A DNA stretch of 64,000 nt from Lysobacterales bacterium 63-13 (GCA_001899855.1 MKWR01000014.1:3947-67946), one strand, 5' to 3'. Counted from the stretch's first letter, positions 1 through 8,918 are shown. Translations and numbers: made by a program. The notes: generated by a model not told the origin, from the letters alone.

Positions 1-225
1 CAGGAAATGCGCTCTGGCCGGAACTAACACGTAATACACCTCAAATCCGAATCTGAGCGTAACAGATCAGGAAATGCGCTCTGGCCGGAACAGGTCATAC
101 GAGGGCCGGGCGCGATACACGGAGCGTAACAGATCAGGAAATGCGCTCTGGCCGGAACTAACCACTCCATCAATCCGACAACCTACGGGAACGTAACAGA
201 TCAGGAAATACGCTCTGGCCGGAAC
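1..225. CRISPR. CRISPR array end: three full repeats plus one cut by the window edge
   Basis: A 37-nt repeat (starts GAGCGTAACAGATCAGG, ends GCTCTGGCCGGAAC) occurs at 55-91, 122-158 and 189-225, and its last 24 nt occupy 1-24. The three spacers at 25-54, 92-121 and 159-188 are each 30 nt and unrelated, so the period is exactly 67. The copy at 189-225 has two substitutions (positions 191 and 210), as expected for the leader-distal end, so the array and its leader should extend to the left. No cas gene lies in the window. The reverse complement of the repeat starts GTTCCGG and ends TGTTACGCTC; length, spacer size and this ending recall type II-C repeats, but the type is a guess. The 94 nt between the array and the next gene show nothing recognisable. 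Confidence 0.93.
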
Positions 226-319
226 ACCTTTGCGGTAGGCCACCATCATGCACCGATCAAAATGGAACGTCCGATCGGGCAAACGTCATGAAGTCCCTTC
301 ATTCTGCTGAAGAGTTCCG

Positions 320-1204
320 TCAAAGCGTGCTGGCGGGTGGATAGCGGCGGCCGGGGCGCAGCGGGCGAAAGCATGGCGCTTCGCTGAAGAAGTGCGCATC
401 GATCGCGCCGGGGTGCCAGCCAGGGATCCCCGACAGAGGCAAGGGGCGCAGATCCTGAGGGTCGGCGAGCACGCTGTGTGCGGCAATGAGATCCGCCATG
501 CGTGCATCGATGTCCTGGCGAAGCGCAAGCGGATCGACATGCAGGCGGCCAATGCCCGCAGCATCGGTCATCAGGACGATGCATTTGGCGGTCAGCAATC
601 GCTCGGGCTGCAGGGCAAGTTCGAGGATGGCATGACCGTAGACCTGCACGGCAATGCGCTCGCCCCAGGCCAAGCGCTCGCGCCAGAACAAGCCCTGCCA
701 ATCGTGGCGATCCCACAAACCAAGCAGCTGCGGATCGCTGCACAACACGATGGCGCCGCCTTCGTCGAAATGGGTCATCGCGCATTGCGCGCGGGTGCGC
801 TGGCGACGGCCGACCTCGGCAATGTCCGCGCACTGCGCGGCATTCAGGGCGTGCTTGATGCGCGGATAGCGCAGCCAGGCCAGCGCATTCAACAGGTCAT
901 GCCAGTTCTGCTCGCGAGTGGCGAGGCGGCCCTGGGCAATGCGCTCCTCGTAGTGCAGGCCATCGGCGAGCAAGGCCGGCGTCTGCGCGACGAAAGACGG
1001 CCGCGCGATGCCATCCGCGGATTGCACGTGGTCGCGCAGCGCTTCAAGTTGGCTCAAGCCCGGCCATGCCACGGGCACGCCGAGGATGCGCAGTTCCGCA
1101 GCCCAGTCGGACAACGGCGGCTGCGCGAAGACTTTGCGATCGACCAGATCCATGGTGGGGACGACAAGGCGCAAGCGTGGCACGGGCAATGGGGAGAATG
1201 GCAT
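320..1204 (-). CDS. DUF3025 domain-containing protein
   Basis: The 294-residue product matches the DUF3025 family of beta- and gammaproteobacteria, whose function is unknown. Family hallmarks visible are NWHDLLNALAWLRYPR near residue 100, HFDEGGAIVLCSDP near 145 and HDWQGLFW near 168. There is no signal peptide or membrane segment, so it should be cytosolic. The ATG at 1204 gives a full-length protein; an internal Met at 1153 is a weaker alternative. It is divergent from the large operon starting at 1413, and about 200 nt separate the two, which must hold both promoters, although I could not pick convincing -35/-10 boxes. Family assignment is firm; no biochemical role can be offered. Confidence 0.85.
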   Translation of the reverse strand: MPFSPLPVPRLRLVVPTMDLVDRKVFAQPPLSDWAAELRILGVPVAWPGLSQLEALRDHVQSADGIARPSFVAQTPALLADGLHYEERIAQGRLATREQNWHDLLNALAWLRYPRIKHALNAAQCADIAEVGRRQRTRAQCAMTHFDEGGAIVLCSDPQLLGLWDRHDWQGLFWRERLAWGERIAVQVYGHAILELALQPERLLTAKCIVLMTDAAGIGRLHVDPLALRQDIDARMADLIAAHSVLADPQDLRPLPLSGIPGWHPGAIDAHFFSEAPCFRPLRPGRRYPPASTL

Positions 1205-1412
1205 GCGTCAGCCCCACTTGCGCTGCGCACAAGGGGCATTTCATGCCGGCGTATGATAGCGACCGACGCATGCACTGTCCCCACGGCAGGCAGGAGACGG
1301 CCTGGTCGAACAAGGCGGCAAGCGGGCGGAACCCGTCGCTTGCGCAAAACGGGTTAGCATTCGCGAATGGCGTGCGATATGGAGATTGGCACGGATGATC
1401 GGGGGGTGGTGC

Positions 1413-3530
1413 ATGAGCTGGATCTTGCGGCCCGCGTTGCTTGTTGCCGGCTTGCTCGCCATGGCCAGCGTGCGTGCCGAAGCAGGCAAGGTCGAGAGCA
1501 CGACAGTGCAGGAATCGACCACCAGCCTGATCCAGCTTGCCACGCTTGCCGGGCAAGCCCTGGAACCTGCCAGATTGCTGATCACCAGCCTCGGCGGGGT
1601 TGATGCCGGATTGCTGCTGGCGACGGCACAGGCGCATGCCATGCAGGCGCTGCACGCCGTCGATCCGGCACGCGCGGCCTGGCGTGATGTCGCGCAACTC
1701 GCGCAGCTTGCAGGAAACCCCAGGGCGCAAATGCGCGCGATTGAACAGCAGGCGGAAATGAACCTGATGCTCAGCGACTATGCCGGTGTCAGCAGGCAAG
1801 CCGATGCCCTGATCGCCCTGGCCAGACGCGAGCACGCGAACAACTACGAAGCATCGGCGCACGGCTACTACGGCGTCGTCGCGCGCCGGCGCGGCGATCT
1901 TGATGCGGCGTTGGAACACTACACGCTCGCCATCGGCATGCTGCGCCACAGCGGCGACGAGTTTCGCCTGGCGCTGATGATCGGCAACCTCGGCACCGTG
2001 TTCCGTGACCGCGGCGATTTTGCCCGCGCCCTGGAACTGCAACTGGAGTCGCTGGCCATCCGCGAGCGCATTGGCGATCACCTTGAAACGACCTTGCGCA
2101 ACATCGCCCTGCTCTATCGCGAAATCGAGGACGAGGACAACGCCCGCAATTATTTCGAACGCGCGCTTGCCGCGGTGGATCGCCACGCCAATCCCGAGCG
2201 CTATGCCTCGGTCATCGGCAGCTACGCAAGCCTGCTCAATGACGTCGGCGATCACGCCGCAGCACTCGGCGCGGCGCGGGAGGCACTGGCCATCGACAGC
2301 GGCCTCGGCAATCGCGCCAACCAGGGCCTGGAGCGCCTTGAAATCGGGCGTGCCCTGCATGGCCTCGACGAAGACACGGAAGCCACCGAACAACTCGAAT
2401 CCGCGCTGGAAATCGGCCGCCGGCTCGGTCAGCACGAGATTGTCGCGCGCGCCCTGCTCAGCCTTGCCGAGATCAACCAGATCCAGCACAACTCCCTGCG
2501 TGCGCGCGGCATGATCGATGAGGCGATTGCCGGGCTGGAAACCGCCTTGCTGCGACCGCAACTCGCCCGCGCCTATGCCTTGCGCGAAAAGATCGCGCTC
2601 GCCGATCGCGATCCGGCCACCGCATTGCGTTTCCTGCGCCTGTATTCCGAGCAGCGTGAATTGCTGATCGGCACGCGTGCCAGCCGTCAACTCGGCGTCC
2701 TGCAGGCCCGCCATGCCCGCGCCGAGGCCGACAAGGATCTCGCCCTGCTGCAGAAGGACAACGAACTGCAGGCCGTGCGCATCGACAAACAGGATGTCGA
2801 ACGCCAGCTCGGCATGGTCGGCCTGATCGGCCTGCTGCTTGCCCTGTTCCTGATTTCCTGGCGTTTCCAGGGCATGCGCCAGCTCAATGCCGCCCTGCGC
2901 CTGAAGAACGACGAGATCGATGCAAAAAGCCAGGCGCTGGCGCTGGCCAATCTCCACCTCGAACAACGCGCCAGCGAACTTTATCGTGCCGCCATCAGCG
3001 ACCCGCTGACCGGCGTGCACAACCGCTCGCACCTGCGCGAACTGATCGAAGACCGTATTGCCCATTGCGGACCGAGCGCCACTCCGCTGGCAGTGCTGCT
3101 GATTGATTTCGATCATTTCAAGCAGATCAATGACCAGCTCGGCCACCTGCATGGCGATCGCGTCCTGCTTGCCGGCGTCGCCAGCATCCGCGAATGCCTG
3201 CGCAGCGGCGACATCCTCGGCCGCTTTGGCGGCGAGGAATTCGTCGTCATGCTCGAGGGTGCGCGTGCCCTTGCCGCGGTGGAGGTTGCCGAGCGTGTGC
3301 GGGCGCAGGTGCAGCTCTCGCTGGCTGGCATCGATACCGGCGGCATCGCGGTCACGGTCAGTGTCGGCATTGCCTTGCTCGCCGATCTCGCCAAGGCGGA
3401 GCAGGCAAGCGTCGATGCCTTGCTGGATGCCGGCGACCGCGCCATGTACCTGGCCAAGGCCGCTGGCCGCAACCGCATTGCCCGCTTCAGCACGGCGGCA
3501 GCAGCTCATGGAGATGTGGAAAATGCCTGA
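1413..3530 (+). CDS. Exported/membrane TPR protein with C-terminal GGDEF diguanylate cyclase
   Basis: Predicted diguanylate cyclase making c-di-GMP from GTP. From the ATG at 1413 (705 residues) it has a signal peptide ending near VRAEA, TPR-like helical repeats up to about residue 400, a coiled stretch, one membrane segment around 466-485, and a GGDEF domain from about 520. The active site reads GGEEF at 606-610 and an RxxD inhibitory site (RSGD) lies five residues upstream, so it looks active and subject to product inhibition. The layout suggests a periplasmic TPR sensor controlling a cytosolic cyclase. Start choice: a TTG at 1386 and an ATG at 1395 are in frame, but 1413 has a G-rich ribosome site (GGGGGGTGG) and gives a clean signal peptide. 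It overlaps the next gene by 8 nt, so it heads the operon. Confidence 0.88.
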   Translation: MSWILRPALLVAGLLAMASVRAEAGKVESTTVQESTTSLIQLATLAGQALEPARLLITSLGGVDAGLLLATAQAHAMQALHAVDPARAAWRDVAQLAQLAGNPRAQMRAIEQQAEMNLMLSDYAGVSRQADALIALARREHANNYEASAHGYYGVVARRRGDLDAALEHYTLAIGMLRHSGDEFRLALMIGNLGTVFRDRGDFARALELQLESLAIRERIGDHLETTLRNIALLYREIEDEDNARNYFERALAAVDRHANPERYASVIGSYASLLNDVGDHAAALGAAREALAIDSGLGNRANQGLERLEIGRALHGLDEDTEATEQLESALEIGRRLGQHEIVARALLSLAEINQIQHNSLRARGMIDEAIAGLETALLRPQLARAYALREKIALADRDPATALRFLRLYSEQRELLIGTRASRQLGVLQARHARAEADKDLALLQKDNELQAVRIDKQDVERQLGMVGLIGLLLALFLISWRFQGMRQLNAALRLKNDEIDAKSQALALANLHLEQRASELYRAAISDPLTGVHNRSHLRELIEDRIAHCGPSATPLAVLLIDFDHFKQINDQLGHLHGDRVLLAGVASIRECLRSGDILGRFGGEEFVVMLEGARALAAVEVAERVRAQVQLSLAGIDTGGIAVTVSVGIALLADLAKAEQASVDALLDAGDRAMYLAKAAGRNRIARFSTAAAAHGDVENA

Positions 3531-4194
3531 TTTCATCAAGATCAACAGCAGTGGCATGCAGTGCATCGGTGCCTTTCGCGCGCAACCGGCCGGCCCGGCA
3601 AAGGGCGGCATTGTGGTGATCCAGGAAATCTTCGGCGTCAACGCGCACATCCGCGATGTCGTCGAGCGCTTTGCCGAAGCCGGCTATGTGGCAATCGCCC
3701 CGGCGTTCTTCGATCATGTGGAAAGCGATGTCGAACTTGACTACGACGCAGCCGGCATCGCGCGCGGCCGGGCACTGATCGACGAACTCGACATCGACCA
3801 GATCATGTCCGATGTCGGCAGTGCCGCCGACTCGATCCGCTCGGCCGGGAAAATCGGCGTGGTCGGTTATTGCTGGGGCGGCACCATCGCCATGCTCGCG
3901 GCGAGCCGGCTTGGCCTGCCCGCGGTCAGCTACTACGGCGCACGCAATGTTGCCTGGCTGCATGAAACCTTCAGCGCACCGCTGCAATTCCACTTCGGCG
4001 CAAAGGATGCCTCGATTCCGCCCGCGGCCATCGAGCGCCACCGCGAATGCCTGCCCGATGCGGAAATCCACGTCTATCCGGCTGCGCACGGCTTCAACTG
4101 CGACCGGCGCAAGGATTTCGATGCGGCCAGCGCCGCGCTCGCCCATGAACGCACGCTGGCCTTTTTCGCACGCCATCTCGGGGCGTCGCCATGA
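3523..4194 (+). CDS. Dienelactone hydrolase family protein
   Basis: The 223-residue alpha/beta hydrolase matches the dienelactone hydrolase family over its full length. The nucleophile is Cys117 in GYCWGG, and the rest of the triad is Asp162 (GAKDASIP) and His189 (AAHGFNCD), all intact. Family members hydrolyse lactones or esters such as dienelactone; the substrate here is unknown. There is no signal peptide. The ATG at 3523 has GGAG about 9 nt upstream and overlaps the stop of the cyclase gene; in-frame ATGs at 3508 and 3514 are alternatives. It overlaps the HIT gene by 4 nt (ATGA), so the genes are translationally coupled. A link to the 5-oxoproline genes downstream is possible only by context. 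Confidence 0.9.
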   Translation: MPDFIKINSSGMQCIGAFRAQPAGPAKGGIVVIQEIFGVNAHIRDVVERFAEAGYVAIAPAFFDHVESDVELDYDAAGIARGRALIDELDIDQIMSDVGSAADSIRSAGKIGVVGYCWGGTIAMLAASRLGLPAVSYYGARNVAWLHETFSAPLQFHFGAKDASIPPAAIERHRECLPDAEIHVYPAAHGFNCDRRKDFDAASAALAHERTLAFFARHLGASP

Positions 4195-4607
4195 ACGCCG
4201 CGCAGTTCGTGCTCGATGAGCGACTCACCGCCGATTCGCAGCCGCTGTGCCGCTTCGAGTTGTGCGATGTGCGCTTGATGAATGACGCGAACTATCCGTG
4301 GCTGATCCTCGTGCCGCGCGTTGCCGATGTGCGCGAGCTGATCGACCTCGATGCGGCGCAACGCCATCGGCTTGGCGAGGAAACCGATCGCGCCGCGCGC
4401 CTGCTGCGCGATGCCTTTCGACCACGCAAACTCAACGTGGCCGCACTTGGCAATGTCGTCGCCCAGTTGCATGTGCATGTCATCGCGCGCTTCGAGGATG
4501 ACCCGGCCTGGCCAGCGCCGGTCTGGGGCCGTGTGGAAGCGCGACCGTATTCGCCCGAGGGCCTGATCGAGCGGATCGGCATGTTGCAGGCCCTGCTGCG
4601 CACATGA
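4191..4607 (+). CDS. HIT domain protein (nucleotide hydrolase/transferase family)
   Basis: A 138-residue single HIT domain protein, the usual length. The histidine triad region reads QLHVHVIAR (His94, His96); this subfamily typically has two histidines followed by Val-Ile-Ala-Arg rather than a strict HxHxH, so the sequence is normal for the group. The tail motif PAPVWG is also characteristic. HIT proteins cleave nucleotide phosphoramidates or dinucleotides; the exact substrate is unknown. It is cytosolic. Start and stop overlap the neighbours by 4 nt on both sides (ATGA at 4191 and 4604), showing tight coupling between the hydrolase gene and pxpB. Confidence 0.88.
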   Translation: MNAAQFVLDERLTADSQPLCRFELCDVRLMNDANYPWLILVPRVADVRELIDLDAAQRHRLGEETDRAARLLRDAFRPRKLNVAALGNVVAQLHVHVIARFEDDPAWPAPVWGRVEARPYSPEGLIERIGMLQALLRT

Positions 4608-5288
4608 GCTTCAGCGTCGAGACGCTCGGCGAAGACGCCTTGCTGTTGCGCTTTGGCGATGCCATCGATCCGCAGACCAATCGCTGCGTGCATGCCTGCG
4701 CCGCCGCTCTCGCCCGGCAGCGCCCGCACTGGTTGCTCGATATCGTGCCGGCGTTTTCCACGCTGGCGCTGGCCATCGACGTGGAGGCCTTCAACGATTC
4801 CAGCGAGCCCCTTGCCGATGCACGACGCTGGCTGGAATCGCTCGATCCGGACCGGCCCAGCGCCGGCATCGATGATGGTGCGCGCCGGCATGAGATCCCG
4901 CTGCACTACGGCGGCGAGCACGGTCCCGATCTCGAAGCACTCGCCAGGCATGCCGGCCTCGGCGTGGCACAGGTGGTCGCCTTGCACACCGCCGTCGAAT
5001 ACCGTGTCGGCATGCTCGGTTTCGCCCCCGGATTCCCGTATTTGATCGGTCTGGATCCGCGCCTGTCGATGCCACGCCACACCGCGCACGCGGGTGCAAG
5101 CGGGCAGTGTCGGCATCGCCGGCGCGCAGACCGGCATCTACCCACGCAGCGGTCCTGGTGGCTGGCAGATCATCGGCCGCACCGATGCCATCCTGTTCGA
5201 TGCGACGCAGAAGCGGCCCGCCCTGCTCGAACCGGGCGATCGCGTGCGCTTCATCGACATCGACGCACGCCACGAATCCTCCTCATGA
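4604..5288 (+). pseudogene. pxpB: 5-oxoprolinase subunit B (KipI family), frameshifted near 5078
   Basis: PxpB is one subunit of the ATP-dependent 5-oxoprolinase PxpABC, which opens 5-oxoproline to glutamate. Residues 1-157 match PxpB/KipI well, including GMLGFAPGFPYLIGLDPR. At about 5078 the frame is lost: the rest (TPRTRVQAGSVGIAGAQTG and on to the stop at 5286-5288) is read in the +1 frame. The change equals one extra base or two or five missing bases, inside GCCACGCCACACC, a short repeat prone to slippage. Without correction the original frame has no stop and runs straight on into pxpC, giving a 542-residue fused frame whose middle 70 residues are Arg/His-rich nonsense. It may be a real mutation, a programmed shift or an assembly error. 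Confidence 0.85.
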
Positions 5289-6232
5289 GCATGACGATCC
5301 TCGCCGGCGGCCTGCTCAGCAGCGTGCAAGGGCGCACGCGCAGCGGCTGGCGTCATCTCGGCGTCGGCGGTTCCGGCGCGCTCGATGCGTTCTCGTTTGC
5401 CGTGGCCAACCTGCTGGTCGGCAATGCCGCCGATGCCGCGACGATTGAAATCACCCTCAGCGGCCCGCGCCTGCATTTCGCCGCCGCCGCCCGCATCGCG
5501 ATTTGCGGTGCAGAGATCGATGCCAGTGTCGACGGACAAGCACTGCCAGGCTGGCGACGCATCGATATTCCCGCAGGCAGCGAGCTGCGACTTGGAAACT
5601 GTCGGCGCGGTGCGCGCGCCTATCTCGCCATTGCCGGCGGATTCGACATCGAGTGCGTGCTCGGCAGCCCAAGCACCGACCTGCGTGCCGGCTTCGGCGG
5701 CGTGGCCGGGCGCGCCTTGCAAGCTGGCGATCGGCTCGGCTGGGCTGGCGGATTCCATCCGCAATGCGCACGGGCCGTCATCGATACGCGCTGGATCGAT
5801 CCGGCTCCGGATCTCGATTTCTCCGCCGTGCCGATCATCCACGTGCTGCCCGCTGGCGATGCGCTGGCCAATGCCGATGCGCTGTTCTCCGGCACATGGA
5901 AAGTCGGCACCGCCAGCAATCGCCAGGGCCTGCGCCTGGAGGGTGCACAGCTGCAGATTGCCGATCCGCGCGAGCGCATTTCCGAACCGGTCTTCCCGGG
6001 CACCCTGCAACTGCCGCCCGATGGCCAACCCATCCTGCTGCTCGCCGACGCACAGACCCATGGCGGCTATCCCCGCATCGGCCACGTCATCCACGCCGAT
6101 TGGCCGCGACTTGCCCAGCTGCGTGCCGGCGATTCGCTGCGCTTTGTCCGTTGCGACGCCAGGCAAGCGCAAAAAATGCGGATTGAACAACGCCAACGCC
6201 TTGCGCGCATGGCCATCGCCATCGCCGGCTGA
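5285..6232 (+). CDS. pxpC: 5-oxoprolinase subunit C (KipA family, biotin-dependent carboxylase-like)
   Basis: The 315-residue product matches PxpC/KipA over its whole length: start MTILAGGLLSSVQG, then GSGALDAFSFAVANLLVG, GARAYLAIAGGFDI and LGSPSTDLRAGFGG, and the family's RIGHVIHADWPRLAQL near the end. With PxpA and PxpB it should form the enzyme that hydrolyses 5-oxoproline with ATP in the cytosol. The ATG at 5285 overlaps the true pxpB stop (5286-5288) in an ATGA arrangement, so translation is normally coupled to pxpB. Because of the upstream frameshift, the unshifted pxpB frame also enters this gene in frame. The PxpC coding sequence itself is intact. Confidence 0.92.
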   Translation: MSMTILAGGLLSSVQGRTRSGWRHLGVGGSGALDAFSFAVANLLVGNAADAATIEITLSGPRLHFAAAARIAICGAEIDASVDGQALPGWRRIDIPAGSELRLGNCRRGARAYLAIAGGFDIECVLGSPSTDLRAGFGGVAGRALQAGDRLGWAGGFHPQCARAVIDTRWIDPAPDLDFSAVPIIHVLPAGDALANADALFSGTWKVGTASNRQGLRLEGAQLQIADPRERISEPVFPGTLQLPPDGQPILLLADAQTHGGYPRIGHVIHADWPRLAQLRAGDSLRFVRCDARQAQKMRIEQRQRLARMAIAIAG

Positions 6233-6320
6233 GCGCAATCGATCGCGCCGCACCAGGCGATGGCCTGACCGACTGCTCGTGACCCTTCGACTCCGGCCTT
6301 TGGCCTGCGCGCGGCGCCTT

Positions 6321-6339
6321 TCCCGGACTCGATCCGGGA
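6321..6339. other. Stem-loop in the pxpC-pxpA gap
   Basis: TCCCGGA (6321-6327) and TCCGGGA (6333-6339) form a 7-bp stem with a 5-nt loop in the only sizeable gap (6233-6442, about 210 nt) of the 5-oxoproline operon. No T-run follows, so it is not a standard terminator. It could be an mRNA-processing or extragenic palindrome. The rest of the gap shows no clear gene or promoter. Confidence 0.4.
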
Positions 6340-6442
6340 GCGAACGGAAGGATCAAGTACTATCAAGTCATCCACCATGCCGCGTGTCGTGCTGCCCACT
6401 GGCTGCCGCTGCCCGCGGGCGTGTCGCAACCGGAATCCCGCA

Positions 6443-7216
6443 TTGAACGGCAACAAGCGGCACATCGATTTCAATTGCGACCTTGGCGAGGGTTGCGGCA
6501 ACGACGCGGCAATCATTCCGCTGATCAGTTCGGCGAACATTGCCTGTGGCGCGCATGCCGGCGATGAAACCAGCATGCGCGAAACCTTGCGCCTGTGCCG
6601 CGCGTTCGGCGTCGCTGCTGGCGCACATCCGGGCCATGCCGATCGGGAGCACTTTGGCCGCCGTGACCTGCCATTGGATCCAGGCGAAGCATCCGCGCTG
6701 ATCGGCGAACAGTTGCAGCGGCTTGCTGCACTGGCATGTGACGAAGGCGTGCGTCTGGTCCATGTCAAACCACATGGCGCGCTGTACAACCAGGCCGCGC
6801 GCGACGCGCTGCTTGCCGATGCCGTCGCCGCTGCGGTGCGTGACTTCGATGCGCAGTTGATCCTGGTCGGCCTGGCGGGCAGCGCCTTGCCGGAGGCGGG
6901 CCTGCGCGCCGGTTTGCGTGTTGCCCACGAAGCGTTCGCCGACCGTCGCTATCTGGCCGACGCCAGTCTCGCCCCGCGCGGCAGGCAGGGCGCGGTGATC
7001 GATGCGGCCGACGATGCGGTTGCACAGGCACTGTCGATCGTGCAATCCGGCCAGGTCGACACGCTGGATGGCGCTCGCATCACCTTGCGCTGCGATACCC
7101 TGTGCCTGCATGGCGATCGTGCCGATGCGCTCGAATTCGCCCTGCGTTTGCGCGCCGCATTCGATACCCTCGGCATCCGCATTGCTGCGCCGGAAAGCCG
7201 ACGGCTGACACCATGA
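6443..7216 (+). CDS. pxpA: 5-oxoprolinase subunit A (LamB/YcsF family)
   Basis: PxpA is the third 5-oxoprolinase subunit. The family's opening motif IDFNCDLGEG lies at once after the proposed start, followed by ANIACGAHAGDE, GAHPGHAD and the VKPHGALYN motif. The frame is open back to an ATG at 6377, which would add 22 unconserved, Cys/Arg-rich residues; I prefer the TTG at 6443 because GGAA lies 8 nt upstream and the length (257 residues) then fits the family. Codons and composition match the neighbours. It follows pxpC after about 210 nt and is followed by the DUF969 transporter gene after 27 nt. Confidence 0.9.
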   Translation: MNGNKRHIDFNCDLGEGCGNDAAIIPLISSANIACGAHAGDETSMRETLRLCRAFGVAAGAHPGHADREHFGRRDLPLDPGEASALIGEQLQRLAALACDEGVRLVHVKPHGALYNQAARDALLADAVAAAVRDFDAQLILVGLAGSALPEAGLRAGLRVAHEAFADRRYLADASLAPRGRQGAVIDAADDAVAQALSIVQSGQVDTLDGARITLRCDTLCLHGDRADALEFALRLRAAFDTLGIRIAAPESRRLTP

Positions 7217-7243
7217 ACCCTGCTTGCGAGATCGGAGCCCCGA

Positions 7244-7960
7244 ATGCCTGATGTCATCAACTATTGGCCGCTGCTCGGCGTCGGCGTCGTCGTTGCGGGA
7301 TTTGCGCTGCGCCGCAATCCGGTGCTGGTCGTGGTGATTGCCGGCATCGTCAGCGCGCTCGCTGCCGGCATGAGTGTTGCCGATCTGCTGGCCCTGCTCG
7401 GCAGGATCTTTGTCGAGAACCGGATGTTGCTGTTGTTCCTGCTGATCCTGCCGGTGATCGGCTTGCTCGAGCATTACGGCTTGCGCGAGCGTGCGCGAAG
7501 CTGGATCGCCGGATTCCGCGGCCTCACCCTGACCCGCTTCCAGGTCACATATCTCGGCTTGCGCCAGTTGCTCAGCATGGCCGGCTTGACGCACGTCGCC
7601 GGGCATCCGCAAACCGTGCGTCCGCTGGTTGCACCGATGAGCGAGGCGGCCGCCGAGCGCAGCCTCGGCGGCGAACTGACCGATGAGGAACGCGCCATCG
7701 TCCGCGCCAGCGCGGCGGCGACCGACAACGTCGGATTGTTCTTTGGCGAGGATGTGTTCATGGCATTCGGCGCGGTGCTGCTGATCCAGGGTTTCTATGC
7801 GCGCAATGGCATCGAGCTGGAACCCCTGGCGATCTCGCTGTGGGCGCTGCCGACCGCCGTTGCGGCGTTCATCATCCACGCCATTCGCGTGCGCCTGCTG
7901 CAACGCCGTCTGGTGCGCGACCGTGCCAGAGCCGACGGAGCGCGCAATGCTGCGCATTGA
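7244..7960 (+). CDS. DUF969 membrane protein, putative 5-oxoproline transporter subunit
   Basis: The 238-residue integral membrane protein matches DUF969. It shows hydrophobic segments near residues 5-25, 28-50, 60-75 and 180-205, and the family motif LSMAGLTHVAGHPQTVRPL. DUF969 and DUF979 genes occur as pairs next to 5-oxoprolinase or pyroglutamyl peptidase genes in many bacteria and are taken as a two-part transporter for 5-oxoproline; that role rests on context. The ATG at 7244 follows GGAGCC. It overlaps the DUF979 gene by 14 nt, as expected for subunits made together in the inner membrane. Confidence 0.88.
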   Translation: MPDVINYWPLLGVGVVVAGFALRRNPVLVVVIAGIVSALAAGMSVADLLALLGRIFVENRMLLLFLLILPVIGLLEHYGLRERARSWIAGFRGLTLTRFQVTYLGLRQLLSMAGLTHVAGHPQTVRPLVAPMSEAAAERSLGGELTDEERAIVRASAAATDNVGLFFGEDVFMAFGAVLLIQGFYARNGIELEPLAISLWALPTAVAAFIIHAIRVRLLQRRLVRDRARADGARNAAH

Positions 7961-8918
7961 ATACCTCTATTGGCTGGTCGGTGCTTTCCTGATTGCATGC
8001 GCCGTGCTCAACCTGCGCGAGCGCCATTACTCGATGGCCGCGTTCTGGTTGATCCTCGCCGGTCCCTTCGTGTTCGGCGATGCGATCCTCAGCGCATTGA
8101 AACAGGGCCAGGCGTGGCCGGCGCAGGCGATGGGCGTCGGCGTCATCGCGCTCGGTCTGCTCGCCGCGCGCGGACGCTTGCGCATGGCCGCCGATGGCCC
8201 GGGCGAACAGGAGCAGCGCAACCAGTCGGCAACGCACCTCGGCAACCGCCTGTTCGGCCCGGCGCTGGCAATCCCGGCGCTGACCGTCGCACTCTTCCTC
8301 GGCGGAAAATTCCTCGCCTCGCAAGGCATCGAGCTGCTCGACCCAAAAAACCTGACCTTGACCGCACTCGGCCTGGCCAGCGTGCTGGCTCTTTTCGCGG
8401 CGTTCCGGGTGACCCGCGCGAAGCCGCTGCAATCGATCCATGAAGGCCGACGCCTGCTTGATTCACTCGGCTGGGCGGTGCTGTTGCCGATGATCCTGGC
8501 CACCCTGGGCGGCGTGTTTGCCGCAACCGGGGTCGGCGATGCGATTGCCGCACTGACCAGCGCGGTGATCCCGATCGACAGCCGCATCGCCTGCCTGCTC
8601 GCGTTTGCCTTCGGCATGGTTTTCTTCACCGTCATCATGGGCAACGCCTTCGCCGCGTTCCCGGTGATGATGGCGGGCATCGGCCTGCCCTTGCTGATCC
8701 TCCAGCATGGGGCCGATCCGGCCATCCTCGGCGCAATCGGCATGCTCACCGGCTACTGTGGAACACTGCTGACGCCGATGGCGGCAAATTTCAATATCGT
8801 GCCTGCGGTCCTGCTTGAACTACCCGATCAATACGGCGTGATCCGCTCGCAGATCCCCACCGCGCTGGGCCTGATGGCCGTCAACATCCTGCTGATGATC
8901 GTGCTGGTGTTCCGATGA
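7947..8918 (+). CDS. DUF979 membrane protein, putative 5-oxoproline transporter subunit
   Basis: The 323-residue product matches DUF979 from [15 protein letters not shown] to the C-terminus and has about eight to nine hydrophobic membrane segments. Typical stretches are [15 protein letters not shown] and [19 protein letters not shown] near residues 230-290. It is the partner of the DUF969 protein in the inner membrane. The ATG at 7947 lies 14 nt inside the DUF969 gene; the frame is open further upstream but only this start gives the family N-terminus. Its stop overlaps the pcp start by 4 nt. Function as a 5-oxoproline importer is inferred from the flanking pxp and pcp genes. Confidence 0.88.
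   Translation: MLRIEYLYWLVGAFLIACAVLNLRERHYSMAAFWLILAGPFVFGDAILSALKQGQAWPAQAMGVGVIALGLLAARGRLRMAADGPGEQEQRNQSATHLGNRLFGPALAIPALTVALFLGGKFLASQGIELLDPKNLTLTALGLASVLALFAAFRVTRAKPLQSIHEGRRLLDSLGWAVLLPMILATLGGVFAATGVGDAIAALTSAVIPIDSRIACLLAFAFGMVFFTVIMGNAFAAFPVMMAGIGLPLLILQHGADPAILGAIGMLTGYCGTLLTPMAANFNIVPAVLLELPDQYGVIRSQIPTALGLMAVNILLMIVLVFR

Noticed and set aside
226-319. Possible small gene between the CRISPR array and the DUF3025 gene
   Set aside because: Frames here cross the array repeats and have no ribosome site or family resemblance.
1044-3650. Very long open frame on the minus strand opposite the TPR-GGDEF gene
   Set aside because: It has no domain, an odd Gln/Ala/Arg-rich composition and lies antisense to a clear gene. 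Similar long antisense frames lie opposite pxpA/DUF969, metG, the CrbS-like kinase, the MFS transporter, the M13 peptidase, the kinase and the oligomer hydrolase; they follow from high GC codon use.
6377-6442. Longer PxpA N-terminus from the ATG at 6377
   Set aside because: The 22 added residues are Cys/Arg-rich and precede the family's usual first residues; kept only as an alternative start.
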